Assembly (NCBI GenBank): GCA_963791805.1
Contig: CAWBTU010000006.1
Coordinates: 930,001-994,000 of the forward strand
Direction: 5' to 3'
DNA length: 64,000 nucleotides
Origin: JACMJL01 sp963791805
Lineage (GTDB): Bacteria > Bacillota > Clostridia > Clostridiales > Clostridiaceae
How positions within the stretch are numbered: the stretch's first letter is position 1; every line of letters begins with the position of its first letter. The position numbers were made by a program, and so were the translations under genes. Below are positions 9,431 to 18,303 of the stretch, piece by piece. Under the pieces are notes generated by a model that saw only the letters and a list, made by a program, of their open reading frames with translations, was not told the DNA's origin and made no database searches.

Positions 9431-9813
9431 TGATTAAGGAAATAATTGATACTAAAAATGCTCCTGCAGCAATTGGACCATATTCTCAAGCAATTAAGCT
9501 TGGAAATTTACTTTTTACTTCAGGTATTATCCCATTAGATCCTGTATCAGGGGACCTTATAAATGAAAATATAACAGAAGCTACTAAAAAAGTGCTTGAA
9601 AATTTAATAGGAATTTTAAATGAAGCGGGCACATCTCTTGAAAATGTAATAAAAACTGTAGTTTACTTAAAAGATATGGAAGACTTTGCAAAAGTTAATG
9701 AAATCTATGCACAATATTTTATTTCAAATCAACCAGCCAGGTCTTGTATACAGGTTGCCAAATTACCTAAAGATGCTTTAGTAGAAATTGAAGCAATTGC
9801 TTTTGTTGAGTAA
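9430..9813 (+). CDS. ridA: RidA/YjgF-family 2-imino acid deaminase
   Basis: RidA proteins hydrolyse reactive 2-aminoacrylate and related enamine/imines released by PLP enzymes. The 127 residues show the family signatures APAAIGPYSQAI and PARSCIQVAKLPKDALVEIEAIA, including the Arg that binds the substrate carboxylate. AGGAGGAAAG precedes the ATG, which overlaps the yqeK stop codon. Its place in this operon gives no clear pathway link. Confidence 0.93.
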   Translation: MIKEIIDTKNAPAAIGPYSQAIKLGNLLFTSGIIPLDPVSGDLINENITEATKKVLENLIGILNEAGTSLENVIKTVVYLKDMEDFAKVNEIYAQYFISNQPARSCIQVAKLPKDALVEIEAIAFVE

Positions 9814-9816
9814 TCT

Positions 9817-10713
9817 ATGAGTAAAATAGAGTATGAAATTACGAAAAAAGAGGATTCCTTAAAATTAAGAGATTATATCAAAGAAAATTTAAAGCTTTCC
9901 ACAAGATTTATGAGAAGTTCAGCCTGTGATGGAAGAATTAAAGTGAATAATAAGGTGGTTAATCTAGCTTACATTTTAAAGCAAGGAGATAAGTTAGAAA
10001 TACAACTTGATAAAATAGAAAGTCAAAATATTGAGCCAGAAGAAATGGATTTAGACATTGTTTACGAGGATGAAGATATTGTTGTTGTAAACAAACCAAT
10101 TGGTATGGTTGTTCATCCAACTAAAAGTTATCAGCTAGGAACCCTCAGCAATGGTCTATTATACCATTTTAAAAAAAATGGAGAAAATTGTATCGTTAGG
10201 CTTGTTAGTAGATTAGACATGAATACTTCTGGATTAGTTATTATAGCTAAAAATCAGTTTTCACATATGGCACTGGCAAGGGATTTACACGAACTAAGTT
10301 CCTATGAAAAAAGTTATATAGCCGTAATTCACGGACATTTAACTGAGAATAAAGGCACTATTGATTTACCAATATGCAGAGAAACAGAAGATTCTTTAAA
10401 AAGGGTTGTAAGAGAAGATGGACAAAGATGCATAACACATTTTCAAGCATTAGAGAATTACTGTGATGCCCAGCTTGTTAAATTAACACTTGAAACAGGA
10501 AGAACTCATCAGATAAGGGTTCATTTGAGTCATCTAGGACATCCTATTTTTGGCGATACCTTATATGGGCTAGATGGTGATGACGTCTTTATTGACAGGC
10601 AAGCGCTCCATGCATATAGATTAGTTTTTCCTCATCCGAGAACTGGTAAGATTCTTGAATTAGAAGCAAAGATTCCGGAGGATATTGAAAAGCTTATTAA
10701 TAAGTTCAGATAA
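9817..10713 (+). CDS. RluA/RluD-family pseudouridine synthase
   Basis: The protein isomerises uridine to pseudouridine in rRNA or tRNA. The 298 residues contain an S4-like N-terminal RNA-binding region (about 15-75) and the RluA catalytic core. The catalytic aspartate lies in VSRLDMNTSGLVI (about residue 133), and the GRTHQIRVHLSHLGHPIFGD motif follows later. The target cannot be fixed from sequence, so I give no gene symbol. It starts three bases after ridA and ends at a bidirectional terminator. Confidence 0.93.
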   Translation: MSKIEYEITKKEDSLKLRDYIKENLKLSTRFMRSSACDGRIKVNNKVVNLAYILKQGDKLEIQLDKIESQNIEPEEMDLDIVYEDEDIVVVNKPIGMVVHPTKSYQLGTLSNGLLYHFKKNGENCIVRLVSRLDMNTSGLVIIAKNQFSHMALARDLHELSSYEKSYIAVIHGHLTENKGTIDLPICRETEDSLKRVVREDGQRCITHFQALENYCDAQLVKLTLETGRTHQIRVHLSHLGHPIFGDTLYGLDGDDVFIDRQALHAYRLVFPHPRTGKILELEAKIPEDIEKLINKFR

Positions 10714-10714
10714 T

Positions 10715-10742
10715 AAAAAAACAGTGTTACCACTGTTTTTTT
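10715..10742. terminator. Bidirectional terminator between rluD-like gene and dacF
   Basis: A-rich arm ending in CAGTG, loop TTAC, then CACTG and a T-run. It can terminate transcripts from both sides. The dacF stop codon (10727-10729, read on the minus strand) lies in the loop, so the last residues of DacF are encoded in the stem. Confidence 0.9.
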
Positions 10743-11995
10743 TGTTGCTTATAAAAATAGTTTTCGTATTTTTTTACACGCTTTTTTCTCAAATTTATCT
10801 TTCTAGTTAAAAAGGCCAAAAGTACAACTAATGCAGGAATAGATATTAAACATATAATTAAAGTTTTGTGCCCTTTTTTAGGAGATACATCTTTTGCTGT
10901 AGAATGATTTATACTGCTATTTAACTTTAGCGGAGTTAACTGTTTTGTTCCTAAAGTGAAAGTAGCTGTTAATAGGGGGTCTCCTACTTTAAAAGATTTA
11001 TTGCTTAAAGCAACTTTGTTATATTTAATTACTGGTTCATCTTTTGAACCTTTTTCTCGTACGTAATAATAATCTTCACTTGCTAGTAGCGGAACAGTAA
11101 GTTTACTATTAACTTTGTAATCTAGAACTTTGGTTTCCTTATTATACAACTTGATTAAATCAAAATTATCAAAGCCATAGTCTAGAAGTGTTTTTGCATC
11201 GGAATAATAAGTGGCTTGTTTTCCGTGAACAAATGCAACTACAAGCTTTTGGCCATTCCTTGAAGCTACTGCTGTAAAAGAAAAAAGTGATTCAGTAGTA
11301 TAACCAGTTTTGCTTCCTTCATAACCGGGTATATTATAACTTTTGTTACTAACAATCTTATTTTCGTTACTCATAGGATGTCCATTTGGGTATTTATTAT
11401 TTGGAGGAATAACATAATAAGGTGTAGTAGATATTTCTTTGAATGTTGGATGTTTAGAAACCTCACGCATTATTAGTGCTAAATCTTTTGCAGAGGTTTT
11501 GTGGTTTACATCATATAGTCCACTGGGATTTACAAAATTGGTATTTGTGCATTTTAATTCTTTTGCTCTTGCGTTCATCATTTTTGCGAAATTTTGGCTA
11601 GTGCCTCCTATATATTCAGCGAGAGTCTCAGCGCAATCATTTCCAGATTGAAGTATAAGTCCATATAGTAAGTCTTTAACTGTAACCTGCTCACCTTCTA
11701 CCAGAGAGACATTACTTGTTCTAGCAGCTATTAATGGTGGATTTTTGCCAACAGTTACCACATCAGTTAGTTTACACTTTTCAAGGGTAAGTAAAATGGT
11801 CATTGTTTTTGTTGTAGAGGCAGGAGGATAAGGTGTATCCATATTCTTAGAATATAGTATATCACCAGTGGTGCCATCCATTAATACTACTCCATCTTCT
11901 GTAAATTCAGGGGGGGCTTGGGCGGCTGAAACTTTCAAACTATATGTTAATAATATTATTATCAATGTAGTTAATGTAGCAATTACTTTTTTCAT
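10727..11995 (-). CDS. dacF: D-alanyl-D-alanine carboxypeptidase (PBP5/DacF type)
   Basis: The enzyme trims the terminal D-Ala of peptidoglycan stem peptides, limiting cross-links. The 422-residue protein has a signal peptide (about 1-25), then the penicillin-binding motifs S60-T-T-K63, S117-G-N119 and K-T-G (in GSKTGYT). A PBP5-type beta domain and a C-terminal transmembrane helix (about residues 377-398) with a basic tail follow, so it is anchored outside the cytoplasmic membrane. In related bacteria DacF acts during sporulation; here I infer only the enzyme class. It is the only minus-strand gene between 1 and 19 kb. Confidence 0.93.
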   Translation of the reverse strand: MKKVIATLTTLIIILLTYSLKVSAAQAPPEFTEDGVVLMDGTTGDILYSKNMDTPYPPASTTKTMTILLTLEKCKLTDVVTVGKNPPLIAARTSNVSLVEGEQVTVKDLLYGLILQSGNDCAETLAEYIGGTSQNFAKMMNARAKELKCTNTNFVNPSGLYDVNHKTSAKDLALIMREVSKHPTFKEISTTPYYVIPPNNKYPNGHPMSNENKIVSNKSYNIPGYEGSKTGYTTESLFSFTAVASRNGQKLVVAFVHGKQATYYSDAKTLLDYGFDNFDLIKLYNKETKVLDYKVNSKLTVPLLASEDYYYVREKGSKDEPVIKYNKVALSNKSFKVGDPLLTATFTLGTKQLTPLKLNSSINHSTAKDVSPKKGHKTLIICLISIPALVVLLAFLTRKINLRKKRVKKYENYFYKQQKKQW

Positions 11996-12123
11996 ATATA
12001 CCTCCGTGAATAATCTATTAGAATTATACCAAAAGTTTCATGTTATATCAAAAGATTTTTTTAATTTAATGAAATTAAAAAAAATTGTCAATAATAGTTA
12101 ATGAAATTGACAGGAGGATTAGT

Positions 12124-12747
12124 ATGAAACGTAAAGAAAAAATTATTGGCTCCGCTATTATTTTAGCATTGTTTACAATCTTTTTATTTATTGGAAGTAA
12201 GATTTCAAGTAGCAAGAAAGACACTGGTGAAGATATTTTTGTCGAAAGTGATAGTAAACCAACTAAAGAAAAAGAAATATTGAACAATGATAAGAGTTCA
12301 CTTAGCCAAATAAAAGTTGAAATTAAAGGGGCGGTAAATAAACCTGATGTATATACTTTGAATAAAGGTAGCATAGTCCAAGATTTAGTTAAGGCATCAG
12401 GCGGTTATAATGATGAGGCAGATAGAGACAGCATAATACAATCTCAAAAATTAAATGATGGAGATTGCATACGTGTAAAAAAGAAAAGTGAAGCTACAGT
12501 CACTGAAGCTTCTACTAGTGTTAGTAGTACATTGATGCAGAATACTAGTGGAAAGGTAAATATTAATACTGCTACAAAGGAACAACTTATGAAGCTTGAT
12601 GGAATTGGTAACAGTAGGGCAGAAAAAATTATTGAATATAGAGAGAAGAATGGTCCTTACAAATCAATTGAAGACCTTAAAAAAATTGGTGCTAGAATTG
12701 GAGATGCTATTATAAATAATATAAAAGATAGTGTAGAAATCAATTGA
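12124..12747 (+). CDS. comEA: Competence protein ComEA (DNA receptor)
   Basis: ComEA binds double-stranded DNA at the outer face of the membrane and feeds it to ComEC. The 207-residue protein has one N-terminal transmembrane helix (about 8-26), a charged linker, an SLBB domain (about 65-120) and a C-terminal helix-hairpin-helix pair (GKVNINTATKEQLMKLDGIGNSRAEKIIEYR and the following helix). The start at 12124 follows CAGGAGGA. The comEC homologue lies 3.8 kb downstream, separated by a riboswitch-controlled gene and a pseudo-ATPase. Confidence 0.92.
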   Translation: MKRKEKIIGSAIILALFTIFLFIGSKISSSKKDTGEDIFVESDSKPTKEKEILNNDKSSLSQIKVEIKGAVNKPDVYTLNKGSIVQDLVKASGGYNDEADRDSIIQSQKLNDGDCIRVKKKSEATVTEASTSVSSTLMQNTSGKVNINTATKEQLMKLDGIGNSRAEKIIEYREKNGPYKSIEDLKKIGARIGDAIINNIKDSVEIN

Positions 12748-12911
12748 TTTTTGCTTGTGTGGTAACCATTGAAAAAAACATAAAAAAAGAGTATCATAAA
12801 AGCATACAGAACTACATAAATCGACATCTAATTTTATGAATCTCAATACGATTCAGAAATAACTATAACTGGATTTAAATTATCATATAAAATATTTAAA
12901 GATTAATACGA

Positions 12912-12994
12912 TTTGTAAAAGGCAAACTTATCGAAAGGTAAGGACGCAAAGTTATGGGCCTAAAACTGTAAGGTAATGGTTGCCAGATTACCGA
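12912..12994 (+). promoter_or_regulatory. c-di-GMP-I (GEMM-I) riboswitch
   Basis: The segment has the conserved elements in order: AGGCAAAC, the CGAAAGG tetraloop stem, GGACGCAAAG, GGGCCTAAA and a 3' hairpin closed by GGTAAT / ATTACC with GTTGCCAG between. Downstream, CCGAGAT can pair with the ATCTC region before GGTTGGGGGG, forming a possible expression platform. A switch controlling the gene at 13057 is inferred from position. Confidence 0.92.
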
Positions 12995-13056
12995 GATATT
13001 TATGCTCTTCAATCTCTTGGTTGGGGGGTATTTTTATACATTTTTAAGGGGGGATA

Positions 13057-13563
13057 ATGAATGCAGATGATACTTCTGTGGTGAAGCATTCAGATTATCA
13101 TGCTTTAGTAGCTCCCTATAAAACAGTTTGTCAGGGATACGAACTTCTAACTTATAAAATGCTTAAACAAGCAGGGATAAACACTAAAATAGTTATTGGC
13201 ACTGGAAACGGTGAATCACATGCATGGAATTTAGTATACTTAGTTGGAAAATGGTATCAACTTGATACAACTTGGGATGATTCAGTACCTAATGCTACGA
13301 TATATCAAGGAATTAGTGATGCGTTAGGACTTAATTATTTATCAAGTGATTTAACAGTTAATGCAGCAGTTAGTCCAGTTGATGCAACAAGTATGAGTTT
13401 AACCTGGACAAGCAGTAATACAAACATTGCAACAGTAGATTCAAAGGGAACAGTACATGCAGTAGTTTATGGAAGTGCAGTGATAACAGCAAAATCAGTT
13501 CAAGATTCAACTAAGGTAGCTACATGCACAATGTTGGTACTAGCACCTGCTAAACATTATTAA
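13057..13563 (+). CDS. Truncated transglutaminase-like / Big2-domain surface protein (c-di-GMP regulated)
   Basis: The 168-residue frame starts inside what looks like a transglutaminase-like core. Cys25 (VCQGY), His55 (ESHAWN) and Asp70 (LDTTWDD) form the expected catalytic triad. Immediately after TTWDDSVPN it runs into a Big2-type Ig-like domain (about residues 98-163, with TWTSSNTNIATVDSKG). There is no signal peptide, although such proteins are normally secreted, and the usual sequence between core and Ig domain is missing. A good AAGGGGGG ribosome site precedes the ATG. Best read as a remnant of a larger secreted protein whose N-terminus was deleted while its riboswitch leader was kept. 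A functional small protein is possible but less likely. Confidence 0.7.
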   Translation: MNADDTSVVKHSDYHALVAPYKTVCQGYELLTYKMLKQAGINTKIVIGTGNGESHAWNLVYLVGKWYQLDTTWDDSVPNATIYQGISDALGLNYLSSDLTVNAAVSPVDATSMSLTWTSSNTNIATVDSKGTVHAVVYGSAVITAKSVQDSTKVATCTMLVLAPAKHY

Positions 13564-13692
13564 AAAAACTAACTATAACTATTTATTGAAAAATTTGAAA
13601 TGTGATAGCTTAAATTATTTGAAATTTCTGTAGAATAATGCCTTTTAATATGGTAAATTATTTGTATAGTATAGTGTTCAGGAGGTCTTCAT

Positions 13693-16056
13693 ATGAGTGA
13701 CTGGTACAATTATTCTTGGATGGATGCAGTAGAAAAATTAGATAGTGATGAAAAAGTTGGATTAGATAGTGTAAAAGTTAAAGAAATGCAAGAAAAATAT
13801 GGACGAAATATTATCTTTAAAATTGAAGAAAAGAAGAAGTTTTCAATTGTTAAGGAGATGATATTAGTTCCTTGGTTTCTATTGCTAATTTTAGCTTCAT
13901 TCTTGATGTTTTTAAGTGGAAATTATATATCAGGTGTTATATTTTTCATTTTGACAATTTCTAGTGACTTATTGTTTTATTATGATGAGTTACAGAAAAA
14001 TAAAAATGTGAAGCAATTAGAAAAAATTGATAAAGTAAATACCTCTGTGTTAAGAGATGGAAGAATTTTCATGATACCAGCGGAGGAGCTTGTGGTAGGC
14101 GATATTGTGCTTTTACAAAAGGGAAGCACAGTTCCTGCTGATTTAAGAATTATTGAGTGCAAAAATTTAAAAGCCAAGCAAAATTCAGTAACTGGTGAAA
14201 ATTATGAAGCTGAAAAATATGAAACAAAAATTGAAGAAAATGATATTTCATTAGTTGAAATGAAAAATATGCTTTTCAAATCATCTATAATTACTGATGG
14301 AATTGGCGGTGGAATTGTTACAGCAGTTGGTTCAGACACTGAAGTCGGAAAGATAGTAAAAATTCTATGTGAAGATAAAAAAAGAAAAAGAATATTTGAA
14401 GGCCTTGTTAAAAAATCAATAATTATTCTAGAAATTGTTACAATAGCAAGCTTGTTAATGATGGTAGGCATTAATTTTATATATGGAATTAAATATAAAA
14501 GTATAATATCAAAAATTGCTTTAGTACTGAGCTCTTTTTTACCTGTTGCTTTAATAATGATAGTCAGCGCATACTTTCAGTGTGTAAAAAAATATTTTAA
14601 AAATAACGGAATAGAAATTAAAAATCTTAGCTCTATTGAAGTAGCCTCAACAATTGACATGGTTTGGGTGCATAAGCTTGGATTTCTTTCAGAGAACGAA
14701 ATGACAGCTGTGAAACTATATTCTGATGAAGCAATAGTAGATTTATCAACAGAAGATTTAGAGATTTCTAAAAATATTGAGAGGATAATTCATATTTCCC
14801 TGTTATGTAACAATAATTCTAAGAACAATGTAGAGGAAAAAGCTCTGATTGAATTTGGTAAAAAACACACATATAATAAATCAAATCTAGATAGTAAGTT
14901 CAGGAGGATGTTTGAAATTCCTTTTGATCTTGAAAAAGGTATCAAGACTACAGTAAATAAAATTGAAAAAAAATATAGAGCTAATGTTGTCGGAGCAGTT
15001 GACAAAATGCTTGAGGCATGCAAGTTTATTATGAAAGATGGAGTAGAAGCAGAAATAACTGATGAAGACATAGAAAAAATAAAATCAGCAGATATTGACA
15101 TGTCTACAGAATGTTTGAATGTTACTGGCTTTGCATATAGAAACTTCAAATATGCTCCTAGTAAAGATGAAAAAATTGAAAGCTATTTAGTTTTTGTAGG
15201 GCTTATTGGATTTATTAATCCAATGAAAATAGAAGAAGTAGAAGCCTTAAGGGAATCTGAGAATTCCGGAATAACAACTATAATAACTTCAGAAGATAGT
15301 AAACTTACGGCAATTTCTGTAGGTAGTAATTTGGGGTTTGAACTTAGCTTAGAAAATGTACTTTGTGGAGTAGAAATAGAAAATATGGATGAGGCCGCTT
15401 TGACCACCCATATTGATAAAGTTAAAATGCTTTCAAGATTAACAGTTAGTGACAAAATGAGGGTTCTAAATACTTTTAAGACTAAATCTCATAATATTTT
15501 AGTTACGGGAACAAATTTAACTGACTTACCATTACTTGAAGCTGGAGATATAAGCTTAGCTTTTTCAGAAACTTGCAGTTCAACCCTAAAGGCTACTGCA
15601 GACACATACATTCAAGAAGCTAATTATAATAAAATAGTACTTTATATAGAAGAGAGTAAACGGATATATAGTAAATTTGCTAAATTTTTAAAATACGCCT
15701 TTTCAATTTGTTTTGCTGAAGGTATTTTTATGTTATTATTCTGCTCCTTGAATAATTTGGATTTGAGTGATGCATTTTTAGTGCAAGAAACGAATATAAT
15801 TTTCATCTTATTGTCATGTGTATATTTTTCACTAAGAGATGGGCATAAAGGATTTTATGAGGCATCGGAAAACAAAATAAATTATTGGACAATAATTAAG
15901 TCAGGAGTTTTTACAGGAACATTTAGCTTTATAATCCTATTTGTAACTAATTTTTTAGATTTAAATGACAACTATTTTGTGAATTTAGCATTGACGATAG
16001 CAGTACTTCCAATTATGGAATTAATATTTTTAAATAGGAAATTTAACACCTGGTAA
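13693..16056 (+). CDS. Catalytically degenerate P-type ATPase homologue (pseudo-pump)
   Basis: The 787-residue protein has the complete layout of a P2-type cation ATPase: N-terminal cytoplasmic segment, paired helices (about 57-98), actuator domain with V-T-G-E-N (166-170), second helix pair (about 250-310), P and N domains, and C-terminal helices (about 665-785). The residues needed for catalysis are changed. The phosphorylation motif DKTGTLT reads H327-K-L-G-F-L-S, so the aspartate is His. The TGD hinge reads T-S-E-D (532-535), and GDGxND reads G606-T-N-L-T-D611. The M4 PEGLP-type motif is LPVAL. The N domain retains a KGAPE-like segment (VVGAVDKMLEAC). The frame is intact with a strong ribosome site (AGGAGG), so it looks maintained. 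It cannot form the normal phosphoenzyme; a regulatory, scaffold or channel-like role is inference. Confidence 0.85.
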   Translation: MSDWYNYSWMDAVEKLDSDEKVGLDSVKVKEMQEKYGRNIIFKIEEKKKFSIVKEMILVPWFLLLILASFLMFLSGNYISGVIFFILTISSDLLFYYDELQKNKNVKQLEKIDKVNTSVLRDGRIFMIPAEELVVGDIVLLQKGSTVPADLRIIECKNLKAKQNSVTGENYEAEKYETKIEENDISLVEMKNMLFKSSIITDGIGGGIVTAVGSDTEVGKIVKILCEDKKRKRIFEGLVKKSIIILEIVTIASLLMMVGINFIYGIKYKSIISKIALVLSSFLPVALIMIVSAYFQCVKKYFKNNGIEIKNLSSIEVASTIDMVWVHKLGFLSENEMTAVKLYSDEAIVDLSTEDLEISKNIERIIHISLLCNNNSKNNVEEKALIEFGKKHTYNKSNLDSKFRRMFEIPFDLEKGIKTTVNKIEKKYRANVVGAVDKMLEACKFIMKDGVEAEITDEDIEKIKSADIDMSTECLNVTGFAYRNFKYAPSKDEKIESYLVFVGLIGFINPMKIEEVEALRESENSGITTIITSEDSKLTAISVGSNLGFELSLENVLCGVEIENMDEAALTTHIDKVKMLSRLTVSDKMRVLNTFKTKSHNILVTGTNLTDLPLLEAGDISLAFSETCSSTLKATADTYIQEANYNKIVLYIEESKRIYSKFAKFLKYAFSICFAEGIFMLLFCSLNNLDLSDAFLVQETNIIFILLSCVYFSLRDGHKGFYEASENKINYWTIIKSGVFTGTFSFIILFVTNFLDLNDNYFVNLALTIAVLPIMELIFLNRKFNTW

Positions 16057-16215
16057 AGTCTTTTTATCTTTGATTAAATCTCATTGGAATTGGATAAACT
16101 ATAAACAACAAGCTGAAAAATCAACTTAGTTTGTACAATATTTAGAGAAAAAGTTATTGAATCAATAGATTATTGATGAACTTTTGTCTCTGTAATTTCA
16201 TGGAGGTGTTTAACT

Positions 16216-16509
16216 TTGTTTGAAAATACTTTTGAGACAGTTATAAAGGGAAGTAATACAATATTTCTAGATATAAGTGAAAAAGATTTTTTTTTAAATT
16301 ACGATACTTTGAGCAGAAAAGCAGCTGAAGAAATAACTAACAATTATTTCTTAATGAAGCAAAAGGATGGTATACCAAAAGTAATAGATGTATCGCAAGA
16401 TAACTATGCACATACTATAAAAATAACTGTAGAAGTTGATCCTTATAGAAGCTTTAGTTTGGATTCTAATACAGTACCTGATTCATTAAATGTAACTAGG
16501 AATCAATGA
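16216..16509 (+). CDS. Small conserved-looking protein upstream of comEC, unknown function
   Basis: The 97-residue product starts with TTG, with GGAGGTG 7 bases upstream. It is a mixed alpha/beta cytoplasmic protein with no signal peptide, membrane segment or cysteine. Its last codons overlap the comEC start in an ATGA arrangement, indicating translational coupling. I do not recognise the family; partnership with comEC is inferred only from the overlap. Confidence 0.75.
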   Translation: MFENTFETVIKGSNTIFLDISEKDFFLNYDTLSRKAAEEITNNYFLMKQKDGIPKVIDVSQDNYAHTIKITVEVDPYRSFSLDSNTVPDSLNVTRNQ

Positions 16510-18284
16510 GACGACCATTAATTTATTTTGCGGTTTCAATGTGTTTTGGATGCCTTTCTCTAATATTATTCATAGATAGTTTTCTATTAGGTGCAGTTAT
16601 TGCTGCATCTTTTTTAGTCCTAATTATTTTTACTGTGGATAAAAGTTTTAGTTTGCAAATTTCTGCCTTCTTTTTTATGGGGATGATAAGTTGTCTAATA
16701 TATTTTAATATAAGCATTGATAGCACTAAACTATATAAAGTTAGAGTAGTAGAAAAGAACCAATATTATTCCGTGGGAAATTATAAGAATAGAAAAATAG
16801 TAATATCAGGTGATACAAAAAATATAAAACAAGGAGATTTATTAGATTTAGAGGGCAATTTCACAAAAAATTGTAATTACTCTAAAGGTGTAGTAGGTGT
16901 TTTTGATGTAAAAAAATACAATCGAAAGCCTAATGATATTTTTTCTAATATATATAGTTTTAAAACTGATTTATTTAAAAGTTTTTCCCAATATATGGAT
17001 AAAGATAAAGCCGGTTTTGTTATGGCAATTTGTTTTGGCGATGTAAGTAACTTAGATTCACAGCAGAAAAATGATTTCCAAAAACTTGGTGTAGTTCATG
17101 CAATTAGTGTTTCTGGATTTCATCTTGCTGTCATATATAAGATTTTTGAAAAATTATTTGGTATTTATCCCAGCATCTTTTTATCATTAATTTATGTAAT
17201 ATTTACAGGAGGTCAGCCATCAACTATTAGGGCTTTTTTAATGATATTCTTCCTGAAGTTTTCAAAAAAATTTAACAAAAACTATGATAGTATTAGTTCA
17301 ATAGCTCTATCTGCAATGGCAATACTTGTTTTTAAACCTTTTTACATTCTTGATTGGGGTTTTACATTATCCTATCTTTCTACCTTAAGCATTCTATTAT
17401 TCAATAAAAAAGTCCAAAGGAAGCTTATATTTTTACCAAATAAGCTTAATGAAAGTATTAGTATATGTTTAAGTTCACAAATATTATCAATTCCTTATGC
17501 TGCCTTTTGTATTAAAAATATTAGTACTGGATTTATTCTTGGAAACGTATTTTTGCTGCCTTTATATACAGTTATTGTTGTAGTAGGTAACACCGCTTTA
17601 GTGTTTTATAAAATTAAAGAGGTTTTCATTATTTTGAATAAGTTCTTAAATTTAATGCTAATCTCTATTGATGGTGCAACATATTTTTTAATGGAAATAT
17701 GTCCACCAATGAAATACTTTACTACACTGGAGAGTTTAATACTGACGCTTTTTATTATATCTATTATGTTAGCTAAAAGCGGACGAAAACAGGCAAAATA
17801 TATTCTAATACTCTTATCAGGACTATTGCTATTTGAAAATTATAGCTTTGTTCCAGAAGTAACCTACATTAATTATGGCAAATCTGATAGTGTAATAATC
17901 AAGTATAAAGGATCTACTGTTCTAATTACTGATGAACCTAGTGGGAAAAAGCTAAGTAACATAAAAAAAGAATATAGAACCACCCGCATTTTGTCTGCAA
18001 GTGATGGTGAAAATATTCTTAAGCTTAGTAGAAGATATAAAATTGTTGTAAGTGGTTCTGAATACTATAAAGATAAATCTAAAAGTATGAAAGTAGAATT
18101 CTACTCAAATAGTAAAAAAATATTATTTACTAGAGAAAATGAAATTCAAACTACTGCAATGAATAATAAAAATTATTGTGATATAATTGTATTGCCAGAA
18201 AATAATAAATTACAGCCCATAGATTTTACTAGTACAAATACGTTTACATATTTGATTGTGTTTGGAAAGGCTTTCAATTTTTAA
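16506..18284 (+). CDS. comEC: ComEC/Rec2-family DNA-uptake channel, with reduced C-terminal domain
   Basis: ComEC is the inner-membrane channel for single-stranded DNA in natural transformation. The 592 residues include N-terminal hydrophobic helices, a short OB-like segment (about 75-140), and the Competence domain (about 165-445) with GVVHAISVSGFHLAVIYKI and GGQPSTIRAFLMIFF. The C-terminal metallo-beta-lactamase-like domain is short: NYGKSDSVIIKYKG corresponds to the usual DVGQGDS strand, but no HxHxDH metal site follows. Full ComEC proteins are usually 700 or more residues. It starts inside the stop codon of the preceding gene and runs 20 bases before holA, the usual clostridial neighbour. 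Confidence 0.88.
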   Translation: MRRPLIYFAVSMCFGCLSLILFIDSFLLGAVIAASFLVLIIFTVDKSFSLQISAFFFMGMISCLIYFNISIDSTKLYKVRVVEKNQYYSVGNYKNRKIVISGDTKNIKQGDLLDLEGNFTKNCNYSKGVVGVFDVKKYNRKPNDIFSNIYSFKTDLFKSFSQYMDKDKAGFVMAICFGDVSNLDSQQKNDFQKLGVVHAISVSGFHLAVIYKIFEKLFGIYPSIFLSLIYVIFTGGQPSTIRAFLMIFFLKFSKKFNKNYDSISSIALSAMAILVFKPFYILDWGFTLSYLSTLSILLFNKKVQRKLIFLPNKLNESISICLSSQILSIPYAAFCIKNISTGFILGNVFLLPLYTVIVVVGNTALVFYKIKEVFIILNKFLNLMLISIDGATYFLMEICPPMKYFTTLESLILTLFIISIMLAKSGRKQAKYILILLSGLLLFENYSFVPEVTYINYGKSDSVIIKYKGSTVLITDEPSGKKLSNIKKEYRTTRILSASDGENILKLSRRYKIVVSGSEYYKDKSKSMKVEFYSNSKKILFTRENEIQTTAMNNKNYCDIIVLPENNKLQPIDFTSTNTFTYLIVFGKAFNF

Positions 18285-18303
18285 AATAGAGTGAGGGATT
18301 ATT

